Below are positions 36,822 to 46,410 of a stretch of DNA of 64,000 nt, piece by piece (the first letter of the stretch is position 1; each line of letters starts with the position of its first letter). The notes under the pieces were generated by a model. That model ran no database searches, was not told the origin of the DNA, and saw nothing but the letters and a program-made list of their open reading frames with translations. This stretch comes from Neolewinella marina (GTDB lineage Bacteria; Bacteroidota; Bacteroidia; Chitinophagales; Saprospiraceae), in assembly GCF_002631205.1 (NCBI RefSeq), contig NZ_PDLO01000010.1, forward strand, positions 1 to 64,000. The letters are read 5' to 3'. The translations under genes were made by a program, and so were the position numbers.

Positions 36822-38897
36822 TTACCGCACAAAAGCCTGCACCAGCCGACCACCGGCGGTGGTTATTTCGAGAAAGTAGGTTCCCGCCGGCAGGGCGCCC
36901 ACCGCTACCTCGTAGGTGTAGAGGCCGGCGGATTGCCGGTCGGAGCGGACCGGACCCACCGGGCGGCCGGTCACGTCAAGCAACCGCAGCCGGATCTCCC
37001 CGGCCCGCTGCAACCCGTACTGGATAAAGAGGCGGTCGGTGGCCGGATTAGGGTATACCGACAGCAGCCGCAGTCCCGCTACGGAGGAAGGCAGAGAGGT
37101 CGACATCCGCGGCGGGTCGGCGGGGGCCGGGCGGTCCTGCACCCGCTTCGGGGGGGCGGCGGCGGTGGCCCGCCCGAGCTGGTGGGTGCCGTGCTGGCTC
37201 GTCAGTCCGGCATCAAAGCGCTCCGGGGCACCCGCCTCCAGGATGTTGCTGTAGAAGTAGTCGGCTTGCACCCGCTGGGGGGTCACGTCGAGGAGGAAGT
37301 AGCCGTGGCTGAGCAGGTCCACGTACTTCATGTGGGGGTTCGGGTTGCCGAGGCTGACGCCGGGCAGGGGCTCGAGCGGCTTGTTGATCTGGGCCGACAG
37401 CTGGGCCGCGGGGGCGGCACCTACCGTTTCGTCGAAGTTGGCCGAAGTGATGCTCGGGGTCAGGAACTCCACGGCCACGGCCCCCGCGGCGGTGGCGGGG
37501 TCATAGCTCGCGTTCGGCCGGTATCGGGGAATGCTGTCGTAGCCGGGCAGGCTGATGAACGACACGGACACCGGTTGCTTGGTCACCTCGTAGGCCACGC
37601 TGGAGTGGAAGCTGCCGGTGAGGATCACCACGTCGTCGATGCCCTCCGTCTGGAGGAAGTCGATCACCTCCGTCCGCTCGGCCGGGTAGCCGGCCCAGGT
37701 ATCCAGGAACATGCTCTCCGTCTGGGTGTAGGTGCGGTCGATGGCGACCCCGGCCCAGCCGATGTTGAAGGGGGAGAACATCACTTGCTGGCCGATGAGC
37801 TTCCAACGGGCGGTCGACTGCCGCAGCTGCTCCTTCAGCCAGGCTTTCTGGGGGGCGCCCAGCAGGGTGCGGTTGGGCGACTGCAGGGCGGGGTTCAGCA
37901 CGTTCTCGATCTGCTGTTCTCGGGCCTCGATGCGGGTGTCGAGCATGATCAGGTCGACCAGGTTGCCGTAGCTCAGTCGGCGGTAGATGCTGCCGCCCTG
38001 GGGGTCGCGGATGGGCAGCCATTCGAAGTAGGCCTGCTTGGCGGCGGCCTTACGGGCCTGCCAGTCGCCCTCGCGGTTCGGCTGGTGACCGGCGGCGCCG
38101 TCCTTGTAGCTGTTGTTGGCGTACTCGTGGTCGTCCCAGACGGCGATCAGGGGGTGTTGCTGGTGGACGTGCATCAGCTGGGTATCCAACCGGTAGGTGC
38201 TGTAGCGGGCGCGGTATTCAAAGAGGCTGACCACCTCAATGGCGGGATCCATAGGCCGCTCGTTGATGATGGAGTCCACGGCCACTCCGGGGCTGGCCGT
38301 CTCGTAGATGTAGTCGCCCAGGTGGAGGACGGCGTCCAGGTCATTGCGCGCGGCCAGGTGACCGTAGGCGTTGAAGTAGCCGGCCTGGTAGTTGCTGCAG
38401 CTCACCACTCCGAACTTCAATTGGTCCACGGTGGCGGCAGTTGGCGTCGTCTTCGTGCGGCCGGTAAGCGAATGGGCCCCCAGGGCCGTGAAGCCGTAGT
38501 AGTAGGTGGTGCCGGCGGAGAGGCCGGTCACGTCCACCTTCACCGTGTAATCGCGCTGGGCGGAGGTGGTGAAGGTACCGGAGCGTACCACCCGCTTCAG
38601 TTCCGCGTCGGTGGCCACTACCCAGTCGACGGCGATCGGCCGCTCGTCGTGGGTATCGGGGGTCACACGGGTCCAGATGATGACGCGGTCCGCCAGGGGG
38701 TCGCCCGAGGCCACGCCGTGGTAGAAGGGCTTCAGCCGTTCCTGCAGCACTTCGGTACCCGGCGGATCGAAGGGACGGCTGTTGCGGTAGAGGGTGCTGC
38801 CGTATTCGAAGTTGAGGGGCTCCTCCTCCTGGGCGGGCAGGCCGGTGGCCGCCATTAACAGGCTGAGGACAAGGAAGGTGTAGGGAAGCTGCTTCAT
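36822..38897 (-). CDS. PhoD-like alkaline phosphatase with type IX sorting domain
   Basis: The 691-residue exported enzyme has a signal peptide (about 1-22) and a PhoD N-terminal fibronectin-like domain (about 55-150, GVASGDPLADRVIIWTR). The metallophosphatase core includes VVSCSNYQAGYFNAY, LHLGDYIYE, VWDDHEYANN and VILTGSFHSS. The end is a T9SS type A sorting domain (VYPNPATDRLFIQYG onward). It probably releases phosphate from phosphodiesters or monoesters at the cell surface or outside. The start is 38897. No pho-type operator was recognised upstream. Confidence 0.9.
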   Translation of the reverse strand: MKQLPYTFLVLSLLMAATGLPAQEEEPLNFEYGSTLYRNSRPFDPPGTEVLQERLKPFYHGVASGDPLADRVIIWTRVTPDTHDERPIAVDWVVATDAELKRVVRSGTFTTSAQRDYTVKVDVTGLSAGTTYYYGFTALGAHSLTGRTKTTPTAATVDQLKFGVVSCSNYQAGYFNAYGHLAARNDLDAVLHLGDYIYETASPGVAVDSIINERPMDPAIEVVSLFEYRARYSTYRLDTQLMHVHQQHPLIAVWDDHEYANNSYKDGAAGHQPNREGDWQARKAAAKQAYFEWLPIRDPQGGSIYRRLSYGNLVDLIMLDTRIEAREQQIENVLNPALQSPNRTLLGAPQKAWLKEQLRQSTARWKLIGQQVMFSPFNIGWAGVAIDRTYTQTESMFLDTWAGYPAERTEVIDFLQTEGIDDVVILTGSFHSSVAYEVTKQPVSVSFISLPGYDSIPRYRPNASYDPATAAGAVAVEFLTPSITSANFDETVGAAPAAQLSAQINKPLEPLPGVSLGNPNPHMKYVDLLSHGYFLLDVTPQRVQADYFYSNILEAGAPERFDAGLTSQHGTHQLGRATAAAPPKRVQDRPAPADPPRMSTSLPSSVAGLRLLSVYPNPATDRLFIQYGLQRAGEIRLRLLDVTGRPVGPVRSDRQSAGLYTYEVAVGALPAGTYFLEITTAGGRLVQAFVR

Positions 38898-39059
38898 AGG
38901 ATTTGGTGGCGTGGATCGCGGGCATTTGGCCGCCGATCGCGGGGCATTGGCCAATAAAGATACGCTTCCTGCTGTGGGCCATTCGGGGCATTATTATGGC
39001 GGAGCGGGTGCCGGGGGCCGGTCCGAATGCCCGATCCGCAGTGAGCCCCGGGTGCCCGG

Positions 39060-39090
39060 TTGCATCATTGGGGGTGGGGCTATATCTTTG
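39060..39090 (+). promoter_or_regulatory. Bacteroidota-type promoter of the riboswitch operon
   Basis: A -33 type TTG (39060-39062) and a -7 type TATCTTTG (39083-39090, consensus TAnnTTTG) are separated by 20 bases. Both lie directly upstream of the SAM riboswitch, so transcription should begin near 39097. Confidence 0.75.
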
Positions 39091-39121
39091 CCCGTCTGTT
39101 CCCGCAGCCGTGCGGGGATCA

Positions 39122-39234
39122 TTTTATAACGAAGGGTGGAGAGATCAGGCTCTGTGAAACCCTGGCAACCACTTTCCCGATGGCTCGGGAAAAAAGGTGC
39201 CAAAGCCTGTCCCGCTGTGCGGGAGACTATAAAA
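39122..39234 (+). ncRNA. SAM-I (S-box) riboswitch
   Basis: Closing stem P1 is formed by TTTTATA (39122-39128) and TATAAAA (39228-39234), a perfect 7 bp. Inside are the conserved core GGGTGGAGAGATCAGGCTC, TGTGAAACCCTGGCAACC, a P3 hairpin TCCCGATGGCTCGGGA, the GGTGCCAAAGCCTG strand and a P4 hairpin TCCCGCTGTGCGGGA. This order is the S-box aptamer. It ends 10 bases before the ATG at 39245 and no T-run terminator lies between, so SAM binding probably blocks translation rather than ending transcription. It should shut the downstream genes off when SAM is plentiful. Confidence 0.9.
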
Positions 39235-39244
39235 CCATTGCACC

Positions 39245-40792
39245 ATGCCAACTTCCACCGCCGCGTCCCGCCGGGACCTGCCCCTTCACCAAGACCACGA
39301 CGCCCTGCCGGACATCCTGTCCGCCGTCCTGGAAGAAGCCTCCCACTTTCTCGCCACCCTGCCCCAGCGCCGCGCCGGCGCCCGCGTCCCCTTTGCCGAG
39401 CAGCTGCCGCCCACCCACTTCCGGGGCGGCTTCATCCGGGGCACCAAGCTGCCCTACGACGCCGCCTTCGGGGAAGGTCGGGGGGCCCTGGCTACCCTGC
39501 GCCACTGCGTGCGCCGCTTCGACGACGTCATCGTGGCCTCCGCTTCCCCCCGCTACCTCGGTTACGTCACCGGCGGCGTCACCCCGGCCGCCCTGGCGGG
39601 CGACTGGCTGGCGAGCGTCTACGACCAGAATCCCCAGGGGCTGCGGTGGTTCGGCGACACATCCGGCCGCATCGAGTACGAAACCGTAGGCATGCTGCGG
39701 GAGCTGCTGGGACTGCCGGTAGACTTCCACGGCGGATTCGTCAGCGGAGCGACCATGAGCAACTTCACCTGTCTGGCCACCGCCCGGCAGTGGTTGGGTG
39801 ACCAACACGGAGAGGACGTGGCCAGCCAGGGCCTCCGCCGCCCCGTACGGGTGTACGCCGCTACCCCCCACTCGTCGGTGCGCAAGGCGCTGAGTATGCT
39901 CGGACTGGGGACGGAGGCCCTCGTACCCGTCGCTACCCTGCCCGACCGGGAAGCCATGAACGTGGAAGACCTGGCCCGCCAACTGGCCCTGCACCCCGAC
40001 GAGCCATCCATCGTAGTGGCCAGCGGGGGCACCGTCAATACCGCCGACTTCGACGACTTCCGCGCCATCGCCGAACTGCGCGACCGCCATCCCTTCTGGC
40101 TGCACATCGACGCCGCTTTCGGAGGCTTTGCCGCCCTGTTGCCGGAGAGTGCCGACCCCGTACCGGCCGGACAGTACCCCGGCGGACGGCTGAGGGGCTG
40201 GGAGGCCGCGGACAGCATCACCGTCGACAACCACAAGTGGCTGAACGTACCCTACGACAGCGGTACCTGGTTCATCCGCAAGACCCACGAGGCCCTGCAG
40301 ACCGCTACCTTCCACAACGGCGGCGGCGCCGCCTACCTCGGGGTACAGTCGGCCGACTACAACTACCTCAACCTGGGGCCGGAAAACAGCCGCCGCCTGC
40401 GGGCCCTGCCGGTGTGGTTCACCCTGAAGGCCTACGGGAAGGCGGGCTACCGCGACATCGTGAGCCGCTGCGTGGCGGCCGCCCACGCCCTGGGCCGGAA
40501 GCTGACCGAATCCGCCGAATTCGAGCTGCTGGCCCCGGTACGCCTCAACGTCGTGGCCTTCGCCCCCCGCGGCGGGGATCCGACGCGCGTCAATCAATTG
40601 CTGCAGCGGCTCAACGACAACGGCCGCTACTTCCTGTCGCCCGTGACCCTCGACGGCCGGGCCGGCCTGCGGGCCGCCTTCGTCAACTGGCGCATCAGCG
40701 ACCGCGACGTGACGTGGCTCTTCTCGGAGCTCCAGCAGACCTGGCTCGGTATTGATTCCCCGGCACCCGCGCCCGCGCCGCCGAAACCATAA
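39245..40792 (+). CDS. PLP-dependent group II decarboxylase under SAM riboswitch control
   Basis: The 515-residue aspartate-aminotransferase-fold enzyme belongs to the glutamate/aromatic amino acid decarboxylase group. The cofactor lysine is K331 in TVDNHKWLNVPYDSG. Other blocks are VSGATMSNFTCL, HSSVRKALSMLG, VASGGTVNTADFDD and WLHIDAAFGG. The substrate cannot be read from the sequence. It is the first gene behind the SAM riboswitch and precedes metY and metX, so a link to methionine or another sulfur amino acid is inferred. The C-terminus SPAPAPAPPKP comes from an embedded copy of a dispersed 14-bp repeat. Confidence 0.9.
   Translation: MPTSTAASRRDLPLHQDHDALPDILSAVLEEASHFLATLPQRRAGARVPFAEQLPPTHFRGGFIRGTKLPYDAAFGEGRGALATLRHCVRRFDDVIVASASPRYLGYVTGGVTPAALAGDWLASVYDQNPQGLRWFGDTSGRIEYETVGMLRELLGLPVDFHGGFVSGATMSNFTCLATARQWLGDQHGEDVASQGLRRPVRVYAATPHSSVRKALSMLGLGTEALVPVATLPDREAMNVEDLARQLALHPDEPSIVVASGGTVNTADFDDFRAIAELRDRHPFWLHIDAAFGGFAALLPESADPVPAGQYPGGRLRGWEAADSITVDNHKWLNVPYDSGTWFIRKTHEALQTATFHNGGGAAYLGVQSADYNYLNLGPENSRRLRALPVWFTLKAYGKAGYRDIVSRCVAAAHALGRKLTESAEFELLAPVRLNVVAFAPRGGDPTRVNQLLQRLNDNGRYFLSPVTLDGRAGLRAAFVNWRISDRDVTWLFSELQQTWLGIDSPAPAPAPPKP
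40758..40771 (+). repeat. Dispersed 14-bp word inside the decarboxylase 3' end
   Basis: CCCCGGCACCCGCG lies within the last codons of the decarboxylase gene and encodes part of its proline-alanine tail. Confidence 0.7.
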
Positions 40793-42142
<1,350 letters not shown>

Positions 42143-42153
42143 CCCCAGGAACG

Positions 42154-42177
42154 GCGGCGGGCCACCCGGCCCGCCGC
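42154..42177 (+). terminator. Perfect 10-bp hairpin between metY and metX
   Basis: GCGGCGGGCC and GGCCCGCCGC pair around a 4-base loop, 12 bases after the metY stop, followed by a pyrimidine-rich but not T-rich stretch. It may attenuate or process the transcript rather than end it. Confidence 0.6.
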
Positions 42178-42258
42178 TCTCCCTTCCTACCCTAACCCCA
42201 CCGACCAAAAAGAGACGAACGACCCGGCCTGGCCGCTGGGCGTTTGCTACACGATACC

Positions 42259-43359
42259 ATGGCCCGATACCTCTACATCAACCATCCTTTTCAGCTGGAA
42301 TCCGGCCGGGTACTCCCGTCGGTCACGGCCGCCTACCACACTTTCGGAACGCTCAACGCGGCCCGGGACAACGTCATCTGGATCTGTCACGCCCTGACGG
42401 CCAACAGCGACTGCCAGGACTGGTGGCCGGGGCTGGTGGGCCCGGGGTGTACCATCGACCCCGGGAAGTACTTCATCGTCTGCGTCAATATGCTGGGCAG
42501 CAGCTACGGAAGTACCAGTCCGCTCTCCCACGACCCCGAGGCCGGCCGGCCCTACGGCCTGGATTTCCCCCTGGTGACCACCAAGGACAACGCCCGCTTC
42601 TTTTCCCTCGTGGCCAACTACCTGGGCCTCGACCGCATCCGTCTGCTCATGGGCGGCAGCATGGGCGGGCAGCACGCCCTGGAGTGGGCCTGTACCGAAC
42701 CCGACCGCTTCGACCTCCTCTGCGTACTGGCCACGAACGCCCGCCACTCCGCCTGGGGGATCGCCTTCAACGAGAGCCAACGCATGGCCATGCGGGCGGA
42801 TACCACCCTGGGCACCGATGCACCCGACGCCGGCAAGGCCGGCCTGGAAGCGGCGCGGGCCATCGCCATGCTGTCCTACCGCCACTACCGCACCTACGTC
42901 GCTACCCAGTCCGAACCCGAGCCGAACAAGTACGACGACTTCCGGGCCAGCAGCTACCAGCGCTACCAGGGGTACAAGCTGTGGAAGCGCTTCGCCCCCC
43001 TGTGCTACTACGCCCTCTCGCGGGGGATGGACAGCCACGACGTGGGGCGCGGCCGGGGCAGCGTAGCCAAAGCCCTGGAGCGGATCTCCGCCTCTACCCT
43101 CATCATCAGCATCGATACTGACATCCTCTTCCCCATTGAGGAGCAGGCCGTGCTGAGCCGCCACATTCCCAACAGCCGGCTGGAGGTGATGCACTCCGAC
43201 TACGGCCACGATGGCTTCCTGACCGAAGCGGTGAAGATCGGGGAGTTCCTGAGCGACTTCCTGAGCGACCAGCTCCGCATCGACGCCACGACCAAGCGGG
43301 CGTTCACGGACGCGCTGACGGGCCGCAAATTCGCGGTGCCGGGATCGGAAGAGGTCTAG
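42259..43359 (+). CDS. metX: Homoserine O-acetyltransferase
   Basis: The 366-residue alpha/beta-hydrolase-fold enzyme transfers acetyl from acetyl-CoA to homoserine, the first committed step to methionine. The nucleophile is S134 in MGGSMGGQHALEWA. The acid is in SIDTDILFP and the histidine in DYGHDGFL near the C-terminus. The early block HALTANSDCQDWWPGLVGPG is characteristic. The start is the ATG at 42259, preferred over the upstream TTG at 42244. The residues that distinguish acetyl from succinyl use were not examined further. It forms a sulfur-assimilation unit with metY. Confidence 0.94.
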   Translation: MARYLYINHPFQLESGRVLPSVTAAYHTFGTLNAARDNVIWICHALTANSDCQDWWPGLVGPGCTIDPGKYFIVCVNMLGSSYGSTSPLSHDPEAGRPYGLDFPLVTTKDNARFFSLVANYLGLDRIRLLMGGSMGGQHALEWACTEPDRFDLLCVLATNARHSAWGIAFNESQRMAMRADTTLGTDAPDAGKAGLEAARAIAMLSYRHYRTYVATQSEPEPNKYDDFRASSYQRYQGYKLWKRFAPLCYYALSRGMDSHDVGRGRGSVAKALERISASTLIISIDTDILFPIEEQAVLSRHIPNSRLEVMHSDYGHDGFLTEAVKIGEFLSDFLSDQLRIDATTKRAFTDALTGRKFAVPGSEEV

Positions 43360-43363
43360 AACT

Positions 43364-44080
43364 TTACTGGAATATCGCCAGCGGATCGTGGTGGTTGGCC
43401 GGATACGGCACGCAGAGGGCCTCCAATTGGGCCACGGTGCCGGTGAACACGTTGCGGTCCACCGCCCCGACGATGCCGGGGGAAGCCGCGCGGTCGGTGT
43501 ACTGCCAGAACTGGAAGGGGCGGCCGCAAACCGTTACGGGTTCCCGGTGGCTGTAACGGGCCAGCCAGAGGGGGTACTCATCGAATTGGCCGGCCAGGTG
43601 GCGGTTGTAGAAGTTGAGTCCGGTGTAGATGATGGGTTTGACGCCGTAGTGGTCTTCGGCCAGGATGAGCCACTGCCGCACGTGGGCCACGAGTTCGGCG
43701 CTGCTGAGGTTGCCCCGCTTTTCCACGTCGAGGACGGGCGGCAGGTCGCCGGGTTCCAGCTTGACCAGGTCGATGAAGTTGCTCAGCTGCCGTTCCACGC
43801 TCGTGTGGGGCAGGAAGAAGTGGTAGGCACCGCGGCGGATGCCGGCGCGGCCGGCTTCGGCCCAGTTGGCGCGGAAGGCCAGGTCGCGGTGGTTCCACCC
43901 TTCGGAGGCCTTGATGAAGACGAAGTGGTGGCCGGCGTCAGCTACGCTATCCCAGTCGACCACCCCCTGGTAACGGCTCACGTCGAGGCCCGTGATCGCA
44001 TACCGCGTGCTGACGTCTTCCCGGCTGCACGAGAGCAGCAGGCAGAACAGGCAGCCGAGGAGGGTAAGTGTGCGGGCCAA
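43364..44080 (-). CDS. Glycoside hydrolase family 25 lysozyme, lipoprotein
   Basis: The 238-residue product has a lipoprotein signal (LFCLLLSC, cysteine about 18). A GH25 muramidase domain follows: GLDVSRYQGVVDW with the catalytic-site aspartate, FIKASEGWNHRD, RGAYHFF, PPVLDVEKRG with the catalytic DxE, and FWQYTDRAASPG near the end. It cleaves the glycan strands of peptidoglycan, here probably from the periplasmic side of a membrane. The gene is convergent with metX, with only 4 bases between the stops. Confidence 0.92.
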   Translation of the reverse strand: MARTLTLLGCLFCLLLSCSREDVSTRYAITGLDVSRYQGVVDWDSVADAGHHFVFIKASEGWNHRDLAFRANWAEAGRAGIRRGAYHFFLPHTSVERQLSNFIDLVKLEPGDLPPVLDVEKRGNLSSAELVAHVRQWLILAEDHYGVKPIIYTGLNFYNRHLAGQFDEYPLWLARYSHREPVTVCGRPFQFWQYTDRAASPGIVGAVDRNVFTGTVAQLEALCVPYPANHHDPLAIFQ

Positions 44081-44155
44081 AGCGGGTGAGGGGTTTGCGA
44101 ATCAGGTATCTAAACTACGAAATACGGCAGAATCGGCGGAATGCCGCCACTTATT

Positions 44156-44728
44156 TTATTCTTCGGCGAGTACGCCGCGGATGTTCCAGTTGACGGTTTC
44201 GCCGGTAATGTCATTGAAACTGGCCCACTGTGTCGCAGTAGAGAGCAGCAGCAGGTCGCCGTTGGGGTCGTAGCTGCGGCCTGCGTCGCAGCCGACGGAG
44301 AAGGGCTGGCCATCGGGGAGCTCCACCTCCACGGCCAGCCAGATGCCTTCGCCGGTGATCTCGATCCCGGGAATGAGGCGGTCCTCGATCCACTCGGTGG
44401 TGTTTACGCGGCCGGTGATGTCGCGGCGGTACAGTTCGGGGCCGGGGGTGCGGTTGTCGGGGCCCTCCCCGAATACCAACACGGTGGTGGCGAGGGGCAC
44501 CTGGGTCAGGTAAAAGGTGATGCGGTCGAGGGTACGCCCGACGTAGGGCTGCGTTTCCGCCGGCGGAAAGTAGGCGGCGAAGAGGTTGCGGCCCGGGGGC
44601 AGCTGGGGTGCGGAAGCGTTGGGTCCGTCGTAGTTCAGGGTGGTGAGGGTCGCCGGATCGTCGGATTTGCAGCCGGTCCAGGACAGCACTCCGAAGAGCA
44701 GCAGGAGGAGGGGGAGGGTCGGCTTCAT
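44156..44728 (-). CDS. Putative lipoprotein of unknown function (190 aa)
   Basis: The N-terminus MKPTLPLLLLLFGVLSWTGC is a lipoprotein signal with cysteine 20. The mature part is beta-rich (NLFAAYFPPAET, LDRITFYLTQVP, TTVLVFGEG, EGIWLAVEVELPDG) and resembles a small jelly-roll or adhesin-like beta-sandwich. I recognise no named family. It lies 75 bases upstream of the GH25 gene on the same strand and may share its transcript. The region upstream is full of palindromes. Confidence 0.7.
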   Translation of the reverse strand: MKPTLPLLLLLFGVLSWTGCKSDDPATLTTLNYDGPNASAPQLPPGRNLFAAYFPPAETQPYVGRTLDRITFYLTQVPLATTVLVFGEGPDNRTPGPELYRRDITGRVNTTEWIEDRLIPGIEITGEGIWLAVEVELPDGQPFSVGCDAGRSYDPNGDLLLLSTATQWASFNDITGETVNWNIRGVLAEE

Positions 44729-44784
44729 GGGTTTCGGGATTTGGGGGATAAGTTCGGCATTCTGCGGCTGTGGTGGTAGGGGTT

Positions 44785-44983
44785 AGACATCGGATGTTGT
44801 CGTGGTGACAAAATGTCAGACATCGGATGTCGCTGGAGCTGTTTTTCTTTAATATCAGACAAATTTGAACCCTCTGACAAATTGTCTTGGTTATCCCCCT
44901 CCCAAACTCAATAAAACCAAGGAGCGCCAAAATGTCAGACATCCGATGTCTGACAAAGTAGCAGCCTCCCAACATCCGATGTC
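44785..44983. promoter_or_regulatory. Four-copy GACATCSGATGTC palindrome cluster
   Basis: Copies lie at 44785-44797 (GACATCGGATGTT), 44819-44831, 44938-44950 and 44971-44983; the first two read CGG and the last two CCG in the centre. The third is embedded in an extended perfect palindrome with 11-bp arms (44934-44956, TGTCAGACATC...GATGTCTGACA). Related CTGACAAATTGTC words lie between. The cluster fills the gap between the lipoprotein gene (minus) and the MATE gene (plus). It could be an operator array or a repeat family. Confidence 0.65.
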
Positions 44984-45001
44984 TGCTCAGCACCCGCGCG
45001 C

Positions 45002-45010
45002 TACCTTCGC
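45002..45010 (+). promoter_or_regulatory. Promoter-like box 12 bases before the MATE start
   Basis: TACCTTCGC matches TAnnTTTG with one mismatch. Its distance to the ATG (12 bases from box start to A) equals that at 46399, so the transcript may begin at or very near the start codon (leaderless). Confidence 0.45.
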
Positions 45011-45013
45011 CCG

Positions 45014-46360
45014 ATGAACCGCGAGATCCTGCGCCTGGCCCTGCCCAATATCCTGAGCAACATCTCCGTGCCGCTGATCTCCAGCTTCGATACGGCGCTG
45101 ATGGGGAGCTTGGGAGGGACACACATCGCCGCGGTGGGGTTGGGTAGCATGGCGTTCAACTTCGTGTACTGGAACTTTGGTTTCCTGCGTATGGGCACCA
45201 CCGGGCTGACCGCCCAGGCGTTCGGGGGGGAGAGCGAGGCCGGACAGGCCCAGACCCTCATCCGGGGGGCACTGCTGGCGCTCGGAATCGGCGTGCTGCT
45301 GGTCATCCTGCAGCAGCCGCTGGTCCGCTTTACGGAATGGCTCCTCAATATCCGCACCGACCAGCTGGCCCTGGTGGAGGAGTACTTCTACATCCGCATC
45401 CTGGCCGCGCCGGCGGCACTGTTGCAGATGGTGTTGCTGGGCTGGTTTTTCGGACGGCAGAACGCCGTTTGGCCCCTCCTCCTTACCCTGGTCGTGAACC
45501 TCGCCAACCTGGGCCTGAGCTACTACCTGGTAGCCCGGGCCGGCTGGGGCATCTCCGGGGTGGCCTGGGGAACGGTGGCCGCCCAGTACTTTGGATTGTT
45601 GCTTGGCATCGGTTTTCTGGTGTACGGGAAACTGCGGGTGCCGCGCTGGCCGCTTTCCCGCCGGACATGGAACCCGCGCGCCGCCGCCCCGGGACAGGTG
45701 AGTCTGGGCGCCTTCTTCCGGATCAACCGCGACATCTTCATCCGCACGGTATGCCTGACGCTGAGCTTCGCCTTCTTCTACAACCGGGCCAACGCCCTCG
45801 ACGCCGCCACCGCTACCGTGGCCGCCAACGTGATCCTGCTGCAGCTGGTGAACTGGCTGAGCTACGGGGTGGATGGTTTCGCCTTCGCCGCCGAAAGCCT
45901 GGTGGGCAAGTACGCCGGAGCGGGTGACCCGGCCCGCCTGCACCGCGCCATCCGCCGCATCATGGCCTGGGGTATGGGGCTGGCCGTCATTTACGCCTTG
46001 GTGTACGGGCTGGGAGGTCGCGCCCTGCTGGCCCTCTTCGCGCCGGAAGCCAGCGCACCCGAAACCCTCGCCGTGGCCCTCCAGTACCTGCCCATGCTGA
46101 TCTGCTTCTGCATCCTGGCCACCCCTTGCTACCTGCTCGACGGGGTGTTCGTGGGGCTCACCGCGGCCCGGGCCATGCGGCAGACGATGCTGGTGGCCGT
46201 GGCCGGTTACCTGGGGGCCTACTACCTGGTGGGGCAGCACTTCGCCAACTGGGGGCTGTGGGGCAGCCTGCTGTTTTTCATGGTCCTGCGGGCCGTACTG
46301 CAGTGGGCCTGGTGGCGGCTCGGTTGGGTATCGGAGTTCCGGAGGATAGAGGCGGGCTAA
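45014..46360 (+). CDS. MATE family efflux transporter
   Basis: The 448-residue inner-membrane protein has about 12 helices. It starts MNREILRLALPNILSNISVPLISSFDTALMG, the typical first helices of the DinF-like MATE group. Other matching blocks are FGFLRMGTTGLTAQAFGG and INRDIFIRTVCLTL. MATE proteins export drugs or metabolites in exchange for Na+ or H+. The specific substrate is not visible. A cluster of palindromes and a promoter-like box lie just upstream. The next gene starts 50 bases downstream, with its own promoter box. Confidence 0.93.
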   Translation: MNREILRLALPNILSNISVPLISSFDTALMGSLGGTHIAAVGLGSMAFNFVYWNFGFLRMGTTGLTAQAFGGESEAGQAQTLIRGALLALGIGVLLVILQQPLVRFTEWLLNIRTDQLALVEEYFYIRILAAPAALLQMVLLGWFFGRQNAVWPLLLTLVVNLANLGLSYYLVARAGWGISGVAWGTVAAQYFGLLLGIGFLVYGKLRVPRWPLSRRTWNPRAAAPGQVSLGAFFRINRDIFIRTVCLTLSFAFFYNRANALDAATATVAANVILLQLVNWLSYGVDGFAFAAESLVGKYAGAGDPARLHRAIRRIMAWGMGLAVIYALVYGLGGRALLALFAPEASAPETLAVALQYLPMLICFCILATPCYLLDGVFVGLTAARAMRQTMLVAVAGYLGAYYLVGQHFANWGLWGSLLFFMVLRAVLQWAWWRLGWVSEFRRIEAG

Positions 46361-46398
46361 GCCGGGGCCCGGATTACCCCCGTACTCCCCCCGCCGTT

Positions 46399-46407
46399 TA
46401 CCTTTGC
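46399..46407 (+). promoter_or_regulatory. TAnnTTTG promoter box directly before the amidase start
   Basis: TACCTTTGC fits the -7 consensus exactly. Its position 12 bases before the ATG (46411) suggests a leaderless or very short leader. No -33 TTG is present at the ideal distance. Confidence 0.55.
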
Positions 46408-46410
46408 GCG

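Noticed and set aside
36795-38858. 687-residue frame opposite the PhoD-like gene
   Set aside because: Antisense shadow with no motifs. The minus-strand gene has signal, catalytic and sorting domains.
44211-45122. 303-residue frame through the lipoprotein gene and palindrome region
   Set aside because: It runs through palindromes and out of frame over the lipoprotein gene. No protein-like features.
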